DNA from: CAYOSF01 sp964406605
GTDB taxonomy: Bacteria > Chloroflexota > Dehalococcoidia > DSTF01 > RBG-16-68-14
Length of the DNA: 53,390 nt
Reading direction: 5' to 3'
Assembly: GCA_964406605.1 (NCBI GenBank)
Contig: CAYOSF010000018.1
Location: forward strand, 1-53,390
Each line of letters opens with the position of its first letter. Position 1 is the first letter of the stretch. This document shows, one piece after another, positions 35,301 through 44,075 of this stretch. The notes under the pieces were generated by a model that saw only the letters and a list, made by a program, of their open reading frames with translations, was not told where the DNA came from and ran no database searches. The position numbers were made by a program, and so were the translations under genes.

Positions 35301-37567
35301 CCATGAATTTCTGGGACATGATTCACCCCGACCTCCAAGAGTCCGTGAAGCAGCAGGGAATGGCGCGCCAGCACGGTGCCGACTTGCCCTCGCGCTATGA
35401 ACTCATGATCGTCACCAAAGCGGGAGACACGCGCTGGGTGGAGTTCACCGGAGGCACTATTGAGTACGAGGGCCGGCCCGCTGCGATCGGGACTTCCTTT
35501 GACATCACGGAGCGCAAACAGGCAGAGAAGGCGTTGCGGCAGAGCGAGTCCAAGTTCCGCACCATGGCGGAGACGCTCGCCGCCGCCGCGTTCATTTTCC
35601 AGGGCTACGCCATACGCTACGCCAACGCGGCCGCTGAGACCATCACCGGCTACACGCGAGAAGAGCTGCTCTCGGTGAACTTGTGGGATATCATCCACGC
35701 CGATTCCCAGGACATGGTGCGGCGGCGGAGAGAGGGGCGCCGGCAGGGCCAGCAGGCGCCGATGAGTTACGAAGTCAAGATAGTGACCAAGGGCGGCGAG
35801 GAGAAGTGGGTCCACTTTACCGGCGGCCCCATAGAATTCGAGGGGCGAGAGGCCGTAATGGGAACGGCGTTCGACATCACGGAGCGCAAGCAGGCCGAGG
35901 AGTCGTTGCGGGAGCAGGCCCGGCGCGATCCTCTCACCGGTACCCTGAACCACGCCGCCATCGTGGACGAACTGCGAAGCATTGTGGCCGACGGAAACGA
36001 CACATGCCACCACTGTGTCGCGATGGTCGATGTAGACGGTCTCAAGGCCGTGAACGACACCTACGGCCACCAAGTCGGCGATGCCCTGCTGGTGGCGACA
36101 GCCGGCGTGCTGTCCAGGGACGGCGCCGTTGTTGGACGTTACGGCGGCGACGAGTTCGTGGTGATCCTGCCGCAGGCAGACCGACACGCTGCGGAGCACT
36201 ATCGCACCGATGTCACGGCAGCGCTGCGGGCAGCCAGCGTCACAGACCCGCAGAGCGGCGCCACGATATCGGCCGCCATCAGCATCGGACTCGCCGTGTA
36301 TCCAGACGAGGCCGACACCGTCGCCGAATTGATCCAGCTCTCCGATAGCGCGATGTACGCGGCAAAGCGGCAGCGGCCCATCGTGCCCGATGGCCTGACC
36401 ACGGCGCGCCCCGAATACGAGGATCGCGCCGCGGAGATGGTCGGCCATATCGTGCCCTTCCTTACGTCCCCGGCCCAACTCGACGACAGGATCAAGCTGG
36501 TCGCCCAGCGCATCTCCGTGGCCGCCGGCTACGACGCCGTCAACATCGACATCTTCAGCCAGCGCACCGGCCCCCCAAACACGCGAAACGTCTTCGCCGA
36601 GGTCTCCCAGGAGGTGATCAAGGCCTGGCGCGGCGACCAGCGGCCGGTGGAGGAGGACCCGTTCATCCAGTTGGTGTTGCGGACTCGACGCGGGATCACT
36701 GTGGATGATCCGCAGAACGACGAGCGGCTCACCGAGAATCAGCGGAACGCCCTGCGCGCCGCGCAGCTCAGATCGGCCGCTGTCGTTCCGCTCTTCTGGG
36801 AGGACGAACTGATCGGTGTCCTCTCGGTGGCCAGCAAACGAGAAGGCGCGATCACGGCACGCGATGTCCAGTTCCTGACAACCGTCGCTACCCAGGTCAG
36901 CGCCATCGTACGCATGGCCACCCTCGTCGACCAACTCCAGTCCACCTCCAGCCGGCTCGCCCAAGCCCAGGGCGACACCGTGCTCCTCCTCGCCGCCGCC
37001 GCCGAGGCGCACGACCTTGCCACGGGCCTCCACCTCCAGGGTGTGCGCGCCCTCACCCAGGCCCTCGCCCGCGAGCTTGGCTACAGCGAAGACGATGCAC
37101 ACGCCCTCAGCCTCGCTGCCGTGCTACACGACATCGGCAAGATTCGAGTACCCGACTCCGTTCTGGCCAGCCCCGGTCCGCTCCCCGACGGCGACTGGGA
37201 GCTCATGAAGCAGCACACCGTTTGGGGCGCGGAGTTCCTCGCAGACCGACCCGGCTTTGAGCTTGCTTCCGAGATCGCCCTCTGCCATCACGAGCGCTGG
37301 GATGGGACCGGCTACCCGCGGGGGCTCTCCGGCGAAGCCATCCCCGAAGCCGCCACCATCGTCACCGTCGCCGACAGCTTCGACGCGATGACCCACGACC
37401 GCCCCTACCGCGCCCGGCGTTCGACCGACCAGGCCGTACAGGAGATCCTGGCGTACTCCGGCAGGCAATTCAGCCCCAAGGTGGTTGCAGCCCTGAAACG
37501 GCTATTCGAACGGGGCGCGCTGGTCCCGGCCCTCAAGTCCGCCCCGAACGAGCAAGCCGCCGCCTAG
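32339..37567 (+). CDS. Membrane sensor with Cache-like region, HAMP, six PAS, GGDEF, GAF and HD-GYP domains
   Basis: The 1742-residue protein probably makes and breaks cyclic di-GMP in response to signals. Order: membrane helix (about 18-38), extracellular Cache-like domain, second helix (about 351-374), HAMP, coiled coil, PAS1 (461-577), PAS2 (584-694), PAS3 (701-817), PAS4 (826-937), PAS5 (950-1061), PAS6 (1075-1185), GGDEF (1194-1347), GAF (1378-1537) and HD-GYP (1550-1730). The cyclase site is intact (RYGGDEFV). The phosphodiesterase site is intact too (LHDIGKIRVPD, HHERWDGTGYP). PAS1 and PAS4 are near copies, as are PAS5 and PAS6. ATG 32339 has GGAG 7 nt upstream; a GTG 12 codons earlier is the alternative. 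Confidence 0.93.
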   Translation: MRVDGFRPGRLINPRRSFATRLALAMAVLVALGVAAATFVTSEVVRSTVTDRTGENFQAQAESLNKLVALYLLEKVTELQVVASSDAIEEAVAARNTSYAAPPEQIQEEIQALDARWAGAADDDPLILSVTSTDKAINPASHELASFLDSFEAHSEVFVTDRYGATVGATGVLSDYYQADESWWAASWNGGEGAVFISDPEFDESAGIAALLIAAPVVSDETGEVIGVIRSTLDVAELRDLIEGVSIGDTGHALLLSASGEALFDGSAGSEGEKNALPSELEAPSGHQGAGFVAASGTLLGYANLDDIPRQSQGTAAGHGQAMDAVAGLGWTVVVRQDSSEALSSVNMIVRGGIVAGIVAVILAAAIALLLARAMTRPLVDLSRAAGQIGVGNLEALLPKPGNDEVGQLTTSFGYMAGRLRNLIDSLKARSAEVSRANEELQGEIAERKRAEAALRESEAKYRHIFENVQDIYFHTEPTGTILELSPAVERFGYTREQLIGTSVLDIYENPDERAAFVDELLKSGEVIDYELHLKAGDGRVVPSSASAFIRRDSDGTPIGIEGTLRDITERKQAEQALRESEQRLRTVVASAPIVLSAMDRDGVFTLSEGKGLEALRHKPGQVVGQSVFDVFREVPAVLRDVRRALDGETFTSTVDIGRLTYETHYMPVADHQGEVAGVIGVAMDITERRRAEEALGESEQRHRTLLENYVDGVSLIIDGKIAYVNPRLTDMIGYTLEELRDLSPSDLVLQEEQAEPAARPGAALEGDFALAAEHKVIKKDGSLLPVEVSARLVQLAGKTAVLAVVRDITERKRAEEALRESEAKYRRIFENVQDIYFHTEPTGTIIELSPAVERFGYTREQLAGTSVLDIYEDPDERTAFVQALLEDGEVLDYELHLKAGDGRVVPTSTSAFIRRGPDGTPVAIEGTLRDITERKRAEEALQASESKFRTMAETLAAAAFIWQGERLRYVNPAAESMTGYSRGELLAMNFWDMIHPDLQESVKQQGMARQHGADLPSRYELMIVTKAGDTRWVEFTGGTIEYEGRPAAIGTSFDITERKQAEKALRQSESKFRTMAETLAAAAFIFQGYAIRYANAAAETITGYTREELLSVNLWDIIHADSQDMVRRRREGRRQGQQAPMSYEVKIVTKGGEEKWVHFTGGPIEFEGREAVMGTAFDITERKQAEESLREQARRDPLTGTLNHAAIVDELRSIVADGNDTCHHCVAMVDVDGLKAVNDTYGHQVGDALLVATAGVLSRDGAVVGRYGGDEFVVILPQADRHAAEHYRTDVTAALRAASVTDPQSGATISAAISIGLAVYPDEADTVAELIQLSDSAMYAAKRQRPIVPDGLTTARPEYEDRAAEMVGHIVPFLTSPAQLDDRIKLVAQRISVAAGYDAVNIDIFSQRTGPPNTRNVFAEVSQEVIKAWRGDQRPVEEDPFIQLVLRTRRGITVDDPQNDERLTENQRNALRAAQLRSAAVVPLFWEDELIGVLSVASKREGAITARDVQFLTTVATQVSAIVRMATLVDQLQSTSSRLAQAQGDTVLLLAAAAEAHDLATGLHLQGVRALTQALARELGYSEDDAHALSLAAVLHDIGKIRVPDSVLASPGPLPDGDWELMKQHTVWGAEFLADRPGFELASEIALCHHERWDGTGYPRGLSGEAIPEAATIVTVADSFDAMTHDRPYRARRSTDQAVQEILAYSGRQFSPKVVAALKRLFERGALVPALKSAPNEQAAA

Positions 37568-37595
37568 CCACCCGCGCGCCGGAGCGCGGCAACAA

Positions 37596-39878
37596 CTAGT
37601 CCTTAGGCACCGACGGCTCCGCCAGCCCCTGATAGAGCTGGCGGTAGCGAGCCAGATTCTCTACCACGAGCCGCACGTACATCTCGGTCTCGGGGAACTC
37701 GATCTCCTCCACGAACCGGTCAACGTCGTCGCCGGCAGCTCTTCGCCAACGGAGGGCATTGCCCGGTCCACCGTTGTACGCCGCCAGGGCATGATAGACG
37801 CTTCCTTCGAAGAGGTCCAACTGCTCCGACAGGTAGTGGGCCCCGAAACGCAGGCTCACAGAGGCGCGGTACAGGTCATCGACCTGGAAGTCTGCCCAAT
37901 CCAGGTCGTCCGCTATCGCCTCCCCGGTCGCGGGCATCACCTGGGTGAGCCCGCGCGCGCCGACGGGAGAGCCGGCCAGTGGGTCGAAGAAACTCTCCTG
38001 GCGGATCAGCGCCAAGAGGAGCAGGTCCGGCACATCTTCGTCGCCGGCCGCTTCCTGCAGCACCCCCACGAAGGGCGCGGGATAGGCCAGGCGCCAGAGG
38101 TCGAGCGGGGCGGACTCGGCCGCTCCCTCGGGCACGGCCCGCAGTAGCCGCGCGGCCGCCTGGGATGAGAGATCGGTCATGCCGACCGAGTTGAAGAGGC
38201 CCGCTAGCTGGTAGAGGGCGAAGGGTTCCGTCCCAGCGGCCTCCAGGAGCAGGGCAAACTCGTCGCCGGCCTGCCGGCTCATGCCAAGCGCCAGGAGTTG
38301 CCTGCCCTGTCCCCAGTGCCGATCGAACAGCAGGATCTTCAGGGCCGCCCAAGGGTCGGCGCCGCCCGTTTCCAGCACCCATCCCCTGATGGCGTGCCAG
38401 TCCGGTTCCGCCGTTCCCTCCAGTCCGGCATCCGGCAGTTCGCCTTGAGCGTCACCCAGGAGAACGGCGGCTCGCAGCGCATAGTAGTCGGCCGTCGCTT
38501 CCTCGCGCAGGCCCTGCCACGTCTTCTTCGCCGCGTCCTCCTCGCCCGCCGCCGAAAGCGCCTTGCCCTGCCAAAGGAGCGCGCGCTGTCTCTCTTCCCC
38601 TTCTGCTCCCCCGGCCAACGCGGCGAATTCACCGGCCGCCTGCTCGAAGTCGCCGCGGTCGTAGGCAAGCAGGGCCAGTCGGAACCCGGCCTCGGACGCC
38701 CAACCCGATCCGCCTAGCTGCGCTACAAGCTGCCGGTAGCTCGCTTCTGCGTCCTCTATGCGGTCCTTCTGCTCCAACAGCCGGCCCCGCCACCAGAGCG
38801 CGTCGTCGGCCAGCTCCACCCGCGGGTCCAGCTCCACAACGCGGGCGTAGCCCTCAATTGCGTCATCGATGCGACCGACACGCTCATCCATTACGGCCAG
38901 GTAGTAGGAGGCACGCGCAGCCAGCGAGCGGTCGGGCCCGTTTCGGTTGGTCTCAAGCGACGTCTCGAACGCCTCTCTCGCCTCTCGATCGCGGCCCCCG
39001 CGGTAGTAGACGAGGCCAACGTAGTAGCTATCAAGCGAGACGGTGGAGGCGGGCGGCTCATCGACGATCGCTTGGGCCGTCGGCGTCTCCGGAAAGCGCT
39101 GGATGACGGCGGTCCAGGCGCTGAGGCGCGGCCCTTCGTCACCCAGGTCATACTCGATCGAGGCGGAGCGCCAGAGAGCAAGCGCCTGATCGGCCGGGCT
39201 GATGCTCTCGCGCTGAAGCCGCACGTACCAGATCAGGGCACCCTGTGGTTGCGAAGCCTCCAGCGCCTCAGCCATGCTCAGGATCAGGCCGACTCGAACC
39301 GAGCGCGGAAGCTCTTCGTCCAGCAGTTGCTGCGCCTCAAGAACGGCCTCCGGGACGCGCCCCACGTTCGCCAGCGCCTCCGCCCTCCCGAGCCGCGCAT
39401 ATGTGGCGGCACCACCCCCGCCTTGGATGTAGGCATCGTAGAGAGGGAGTGCCTCATCCCAGGCGTTCTTGAGGGCGAGCGCTTGGGCCAGTAGGAACTG
39501 CGCGGCGCGGACGTCTGACTCCGGCGATGCCTCCAGCATATAGGCATCCAGCTCACGCACCGCGGCGTCCACCTGGCCATCATCCAAGTAGACGCGGGCC
39601 AGGGCTACGCGAGCCGCCAGCCGCTCCTCCCAGGTCCCCTGCTCAATTACCGAGAGATAGGTGGCGATGGCGGCCTCAAACTCGCCCTGTATCGCGAACT
39701 CGTCCGCGAGGGCCGAGTCTGGGGGCGACGGCGTCGGTGTCGGCGTCTTTGGCGCCGGCGTCGAGGTCGCGACGGTTTCGGTCTCCGGGGCGGCTTGGAG
39801 CGGCCCCGCCTGCCCGGCCAAGGCCAGAGCGAGAAAGCCCAGCAGGAACGCCCGAGCGGCGGGCGGGAGACGATTCAT
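37596..39878 (-). CDS. Secreted soluble lytic murein transglycosylase with TPR-like repeats
   Basis: The 760-residue protein has a signal peptide (hydrophobic 8-29), a Thr/Pro linker (35-52), a long run of helical TPR-like repeats and a C-terminal SLT domain (about 620-745). In the SLT domain LIRQESFFDP holds the catalytic Glu 628, followed by GARGLTQVMPATG and HALAAYNGGPGNALRW, the standard Slt70-like motifs. It should cleave glycan strands outside the membrane, making anhydro ends. The layout resembles Slt70, with TPR-type repeats in place of the superhelical ring. It converges on the sensor gene with 28 nt between stops. Confidence 0.92.
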   Translation of the reverse strand: MNRLPPAARAFLLGFLALALAGQAGPLQAAPETETVATSTPAPKTPTPTPSPPDSALADEFAIQGEFEAAIATYLSVIEQGTWEERLAARVALARVYLDDGQVDAAVRELDAYMLEASPESDVRAAQFLLAQALALKNAWDEALPLYDAYIQGGGGAATYARLGRAEALANVGRVPEAVLEAQQLLDEELPRSVRVGLILSMAEALEASQPQGALIWYVRLQRESISPADQALALWRSASIEYDLGDEGPRLSAWTAVIQRFPETPTAQAIVDEPPASTVSLDSYYVGLVYYRGGRDREAREAFETSLETNRNGPDRSLAARASYYLAVMDERVGRIDDAIEGYARVVELDPRVELADDALWWRGRLLEQKDRIEDAEASYRQLVAQLGGSGWASEAGFRLALLAYDRGDFEQAAGEFAALAGGAEGEERQRALLWQGKALSAAGEEDAAKKTWQGLREEATADYYALRAAVLLGDAQGELPDAGLEGTAEPDWHAIRGWVLETGGADPWAALKILLFDRHWGQGRQLLALGMSRQAGDEFALLLEAAGTEPFALYQLAGLFNSVGMTDLSSQAAARLLRAVPEGAAESAPLDLWRLAYPAPFVGVLQEAAGDEDVPDLLLLALIRQESFFDPLAGSPVGARGLTQVMPATGEAIADDLDWADFQVDDLYRASVSLRFGAHYLSEQLDLFEGSVYHALAAYNGGPGNALRWRRAAGDDVDRFVEEIEFPETEMYVRLVVENLARYRQLYQGLAEPSVPKD

Positions 39879-39899
39879 CTGTGTACGCTACCGCTCCGA

Positions 39900-39928
39900 T
39901 TGCACCCCATTTCGGCCAATGGTACACT
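39900..39928 (+). promoter_or_regulatory. Promoter upstream of the DinB-like gene
   Basis: TTGCAC (39900-39905) and TACACT (39923-39928) are 17 nt apart in the 216-nt divergent gap. The leader to the next gene would be about 160 nt. It includes an unassigned 41-codon frame at 39966-40091. Confidence 0.45.
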
Positions 39929-40094
39929 GCCGGCCGAAGCTCGTAAAGCCACGACCCGGTCGATCATGAGCCTGCTACATTGTACCGGCACCGGCCCCGA
40001 CCGCGAGGGTTCCACTCGCTCCTTGCTCATGGGCAGCGACCCCGCAGCGAGTACGGTCACGCGCGCGGTGTGCGCGGCCCCGGCGGTCTAGCCG

Positions 40095-40616
40095 ATGAGT
40101 GCCTACACCTACCCGCGCTGCGAGCCGGGCAGCGGCGACCACCAGGACTTGGTAGAGCGTCTCAACGCCATCGTCCCCACGCTCCGCAGAGAGGTCACCG
40201 GGCTGCCGGAAGCCGTCCTGGCGTATCGTTCGGGGGAAGACGAATGGTCCATGAAGGAGCTCTGCGGCCACCTGCGCGACAACGCGGAGTTCCTCCACAG
40301 GCGGCTTCACGCCATGGCAAAGCTGGAGCAGCCATACCTGGAGCCCTGGGACCAGGAAGTGGAGATGCGCGAGCGCAACCCTCAGGCCTCATCCATCGAC
40401 GAGCTGCTCACTGAATTCGCCACCCAGCGGGCCGAAACGGTCGGACTGCTGGCGGGCTTGGTGCACTGGAACTGGGCGCGCCAAGGCCGTCACGCGGAGC
40501 GGGGGCGTATCAGCATCCGTCAGCTCGTGGAGACCGCGATCGAGCACGAAGAACTGCACCTGGAGCAACTCCGCCGAGCAAAGGCCGCGGCCGAGAGCGC
40601 CGTCGGCCGCGGCTAG
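40095..40616 (+). CDS. DinB-like metal-binding protein
   Basis: The 173 residues fold as a DinB/YfiT four-helix bundle by motif. The metal triad can be placed at His 59 (CGHLRDNAEF), His 151 and His 155 (EHEELHLEQL), the usual H...HxxxH pattern. Characterised relatives are thiol-dependent transferases using bacillithiol or mycothiol, but many have no known role. It stands alone between two minus-strand genes, with its own promoter candidate. The function is not assigned beyond the fold. Confidence 0.82.
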   Translation: MSAYTYPRCEPGSGDHQDLVERLNAIVPTLRREVTGLPEAVLAYRSGEDEWSMKELCGHLRDNAEFLHRRLHAMAKLEQPYLEPWDQEVEMRERNPQASSIDELLTEFATQRAETVGLLAGLVHWNWARQGRHAERGRISIRQLVETAIEHEELHLEQLRRAKAAAESAVGRG

Positions 40617-40647
40617 TCTCCGCAGCGCCCTTCGCCGCTCCGTTCCC

Positions 40648-41988
40648 TCAATACTCGTAGCCGTCGCCGGCGATCAGGTCGCGGTACCAGTAGCCGCTGT
40701 TCTTGATCGTGCGCTTCTGCGTCTGGTAGTCCACATAGACGATACCGAGTCGCTGCGAGTAGCCGAACGTCCACTCAAAGTTGTCCATCAGCGACCAAGC
40801 GTAGTACCCGCGAACGTCCGCCCCCTCCTCCATCGCCCGCGCCACCTGGGCGATGTACTTCTCGTAGTAGCTGATGCGCCGCCGATCATCTACCGTGCCG
40901 CGCTCGTCCGGCCCATCGCTGTAGGAGGCGCCGTTCTCGGTGATGTAGATGGGTCGCTGGTAGTCCTTCCAGATGCGCGCGATCACGTCGTGCATCGCCT
41001 CCGGGTAGATCTCCCAGCCCATCTCAGTGCGGTCCGCGCCGGGGACGTCCACCGGACGAATCCCGATGTTCGCGTCCTGCGGGTTGTTCGCGATGACCGT
41101 GCGAGTGTAGAGGTTGATGCCGATGAAGTCCAACATCGCCCGCACGGTCTCCATATCCCCCGGCTCCACGCCAAGACGCTCCGGCTCCATGCCGCCCACG
41201 TACGCTTCGGGGTAGCGGCCGTTCTGAGCCGGCTCCAAGAACCAAAGGTTGTTGAAACGGAAGTGCCGCTCGGCGGCCGCCTTGTCGTCATCGCTTTCGC
41301 TGACAGGGTAGGCGCCGCCCATGCTGAACGCGCTGCCCAGCTCTGGTGCCCTGCCGGTCGCCCGCATCGCCTTCGCAGCGAGCCCCTGCGCCAGGTTGGC
41401 CACATGCGTCGTCCGCAGCGCCATCGCCGGATCGCGCAGGCCGGGAGGGTGGATGCCGGCCATGTAGCCCAGGATCGTGAAGACCCACGGCTCGTTGAAG
41501 ATGAGCCAGCGCTTCACCCGGTCACCCAGGGCGTTCGTCATCATCGCCGCGTATTCCGCGAAACGCTCCGCCGTGTCCCGATTCGCCCAGCCGCCCTCGT
41601 CCTGGAGCGCCTGGGGCAGGTCCCAGTGGTAGAGCGTCGGGAAAGGGATGATGTCGTTTTCGAGTAGCTCGTCGACCAGGCGGTGGTAGAAATCGAGCCC
41701 CTTCTGGTTCACCGGACCTTTGCCCTCCGGCAGGACGCGCGGCCAGGAAATGCTGAACCGGTAGCCCCGCAGGCGCAGCTCCCTCATGAGCGCCACGTCC
41801 TCACGGAAGCGGTGGTAGTGATCGCACGCGATATCGCCCGTGTCGCCGTCGCGTACGCCGTCCGTCGTGTGGCAGAACCGGTCCCAGATCGATTCCCCCT
41901 TGCCGTCCTCGTTCCAAGCGCCCTCGATCTGGTACGCGGCGGTCGCGCAGCCCCACTCGAATCCCTTCGGGAACGTCACCTCGGCCAT
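40648..41988 (-). CDS. bglA: GH1 beta-glucosidase
   Basis: This 446-residue glycoside hydrolase family 1 enzyme releases glucose or related sugars from beta-glycosides. Seen are FPKGFEWGCATAAYQIEG at the N-terminus, the acid/base Glu 166 in FNEP, the nucleophile Glu 351 in ITENG, and the aglycone/glycone region WSLMDNFEWTFGYSQRLG. It has no signal peptide, so it is cytoplasmic. GGAGGAGG lies 7 nt before ATG 41988. A hairpin sits in the gap from speB, so it may not share the polyamine transcript. Confidence 0.95.
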   Translation of the reverse strand: MAEVTFPKGFEWGCATAAYQIEGAWNEDGKGESIWDRFCHTTDGVRDGDTGDIACDHYHRFREDVALMRELRLRGYRFSISWPRVLPEGKGPVNQKGLDFYHRLVDELLENDIIPFPTLYHWDLPQALQDEGGWANRDTAERFAEYAAMMTNALGDRVKRWLIFNEPWVFTILGYMAGIHPPGLRDPAMALRTTHVANLAQGLAAKAMRATGRAPELGSAFSMGGAYPVSESDDDKAAAERHFRFNNLWFLEPAQNGRYPEAYVGGMEPERLGVEPGDMETVRAMLDFIGINLYTRTVIANNPQDANIGIRPVDVPGADRTEMGWEIYPEAMHDVIARIWKDYQRPIYITENGASYSDGPDERGTVDDRRRISYYEKYIAQVARAMEEGADVRGYYAWSLMDNFEWTFGYSQRLGIVYVDYQTQKRTIKNSGYWYRDLIAGDGYEY

Positions 41989-42021
41989 GATCACACCTCC
42001 TCCAGCGATTCACAGCGGGTA

Positions 42022-42045
42022 GGGACAGATCCTCATCTCCGTCCC
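42022..42045 (-). terminator. Hairpin between speB and the beta-glucosidase gene
   Basis: GGGAC-AGAT-CCTC-ATCT-CC-GTCCC on the plus strand folds with a 9-bp stem and a 2-nt bulge, in the 113-nt gap. It may end or attenuate the speD-dhs-speB transcript. There is no U-tract. Confidence 0.35.
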
Positions 42046-42101
42046 AGGGAGCAACCAGCGACCGATCGCCGGGCTGAAGTCCGGCCCACGGAGGACCAAA
42101 C

Positions 42102-42986
42102 CTACTCCGGCGGCCCAAGCGCCAGGCCGATGAGCCGGTACACGAGCTTGGCGGCGAGCTGGGCGCAGGCCCGCGGCCCCTCCACCGGCGCCAGCTCCGT
42201 CACGTCGAACCCGACGATGTGCCGAGACGCTGACACTGCCGCCAGCAGTTCGACGAGTTCGTCCCAGAGCAAGCCGCCCGGCTCCGGCGTCCCCACCGCC
42301 GCCATCTGGGACGGATCGAGGCCATCGAGATCGATGGTGACGTAAACAGCATCGGACAGCCGCTCTGCGATCTCTCGTGGCCCTCCGGCCAGCCTCCGAT
42401 AGGCCCCGGGCGAAAAGAAGTGGAGGCCGCGCTCGCGGATGAACGCCGCCTCCTCTGCTTCCGCGCTGCGCAGGCCGACCTGAACGACGGGCGCGACCTC
42501 GAGTATGCGGCGCAGCGTGCAGGCGTGGTTGTACGGGCTTTCCAGGTAGCTGTCCCGCAGGTCGGCGTGGGCATCTATCGCGAGCACTGAGAGGTCATCC
42601 GTGCGCGCGGCGTGAGCCCGAGCCGCCCCAACCGCCACCGTGTGCTCGCCGCCGAGCGTTGCTACGAACTTGCCGGCACCAAGCAACTCAGCAACCACCT
42701 CCTCGACGCGCGCCACGGTCGCCTCAGGGCTGCCGGAGTGCGGCGCGAGCTCGGGCAGAGTGTGGATCCCCCAACGAACCGGCTCGAAGCCGAGGTCGAG
42801 ATCGTACAGCTCCATCTCCTCCGAGCCGGCAATGATCGCGGCCGGCCCATCGCGGGCGCCGGCGCGACCGGTGGTCGTGCCGTCGTACGGCACGGGCAGC
42901 ACGACGACCCGCGCCCGCTCGAATCCACTGTACTCCTCCGGAGGTGAGACGAAGGACAGGCGTGGGAAGAAGCGTACGTCCGCCAT
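42102..42986 (-). CDS. speB: Agmatinase-like ureohydrolase
   Basis: Agmatinase cleaves agmatine to putrescine and urea. The 294-residue arginase-fold protein has all Mn ligands: His 115 (GGEH), Asp 138, His 140 and Asp 142 (DAHAD), Asp 219 and Asp 221 (IDLDGLDP). GTPEPGG and FDVTELAP follow as in agmatinases. Exact substrate (agmatine, guanidinobutyrate or another guanidine) cannot be told from motifs, but the place behind dhs and speD favours agmatine. Start ATG 42986 is 13 nt after the dhs stop; the frame is open 66 nt further into dhs. Confidence 0.88.
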   Translation of the reverse strand: MADVRFFPRLSFVSPPEEYSGFERARVVVLPVPYDGTTTGRAGARDGPAAIIAGSEEMELYDLDLGFEPVRWGIHTLPELAPHSGSPEATVARVEEVVAELLGAGKFVATLGGEHTVAVGAARAHAARTDDLSVLAIDAHADLRDSYLESPYNHACTLRRILEVAPVVQVGLRSAEAEEAAFIRERGLHFFSPGAYRRLAGGPREIAERLSDAVYVTIDLDGLDPSQMAAVGTPEPGGLLWDELVELLAAVSASRHIVGFDVTELAPVEGPRACAQLAAKLVYRLIGLALGPPE

Positions 42987-42999
42987 CGCGGGCACTGCC

Positions 43000-44064
43000 T
43001 CAGGGACCCACCGTACGGCCGTCGCCAGGGGCGGCCGGCCTCCGCTCCTCAACGCCTTCGAACGCGAGGGCGGGCGGCTCGCGGCGGGCGATGATGTCGG
43101 CGTGCGATTCGACCAGAGCGCTGACGATGAGGGGAAGGGCGACGGTCACCTCGACGTTCACGGTCACGAAGTCGGCCTCCGGCGCGATCTTGCGCCAGGA
43201 CTGCGCCTCCTCGAAGGTGCACCCGGAGAGGCCTCCCCACTGCGGCTGGTCCATCGTGATCTGGATGCCGTAGCTGTGTCCTGAACCCTCGCGGTCGTAG
43301 ATGTAGGCGGCGGCCGCCGCCTGCTGGATGAAGTTCTTGGGCGTGCCGCCGCCCAGGTAGATCACGGCCGACTTGCCGGCGCCGGTGACCAGATGCGTCG
43401 TTTCCAGCACGTCGCGGATGATGTCGAACCGGACTGCGTGGGACCGGCGGACGCGCGCGTGGGCAAGCGCCAAGCCGTACATGCTGTCTCCCAGAGCGGG
43501 GCTGTAGACGGGAACGCCTCGGCGGGCCGCCGCGGTGAGGATCCCCTCCTCCTTGGCGGCAGGCAGAAGGGCTTGCCCCAGCAGGGCGAAGAACTCGCGT
43601 GTCGTGTAGGTACGGTCCGAGTCCAGCGTGCGGATGAAGCGCGCCACGAACTCCTCCGCGTTGCTGAAGTCGATCTCCGGCGCCAGCACGTCATAGAAAC
43701 GGTTGAAACGGAGGCGGCCTAGCGCGATATCGTCCGTCTCCGGCGGGTGCTGCCAGTGACGAGCCCCCAGCGTCTCGTACAGGTCGTGGAAGACGTTCGC
43801 GCCCGTGCTCACCACGCAGTCGACCATTCGGTGGTCCACAAGATAGGCCAGGACCGGTCTCATGCCGGCGGGCACGAGCGCGCCCGCGATACCGAGGAAG
43901 ATGGTGGCCTCCGGGTCGGCCAGCATGCGGCCCCAGATACGGGCCGCCCCCGCCAACTGGCGCGCCTGGAACGACGTGCCCGCCATGCGGTCCATCAGGT
44001 CAGCAGCGCTGGCGCCTTCCGTAATAGGAAACGGCACTACCGGCGTTTGACGCAGATCGCCCAC
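43000..44064 (-). CDS. Deoxyhypusine synthase-like protein (possible homospermidine synthase)
   Basis: The 354 residues belong to the deoxyhypusine synthase family: ATIFLGIAGALVPAGMRPV, VVSTGANVFHDLYE, VPVYSPALGDS and IYLGGGTPKNFIQQ, which holds the catalytic Lys at about 243. Eukaryotic DHS moves a butylamine group from spermidine to eIF5A; bacteria lack eIF5A, and characterised bacterial relatives make homospermidine from putrescine or spermidine. That role fits the flanking speD (11 nt) and speB (13 nt). Other acceptors are possible. NAD binding is expected from the family. Confidence 0.85.
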   Translation of the reverse strand: MGDLRQTPVVPFPITEGASAADLMDRMAGTSFQARQLAGAARIWGRMLADPEATIFLGIAGALVPAGMRPVLAYLVDHRMVDCVVSTGANVFHDLYETLGARHWQHPPETDDIALGRLRFNRFYDVLAPEIDFSNAEEFVARFIRTLDSDRTYTTREFFALLGQALLPAAKEEGILTAAARRGVPVYSPALGDSMYGLALAHARVRRSHAVRFDIIRDVLETTHLVTGAGKSAVIYLGGGTPKNFIQQAAAAAYIYDREGSGHSYGIQITMDQPQWGGLSGCTFEEAQSWRKIAPEADFVTVNVEVTVALPLIVSALVESHADIIARREPPALAFEGVEERRPAAPGDGRTVGP

Positions 44065-44075
44065 GAAGGTCCCTC

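Noticed and set aside
35282..37102. 606-codon minus-strand frame
   Set aside because: It is antisense to the PAS/GGDEF/HD-GYP gene; the sense frame has clear domains.
39966..40091. 41-codon frame ahead of the DinB-like gene
   Set aside because: It has no Shine-Dalgarno and no recognisable feature. It ends 3 nt before the next gene, so a leader role cannot be excluded, but support is too thin.
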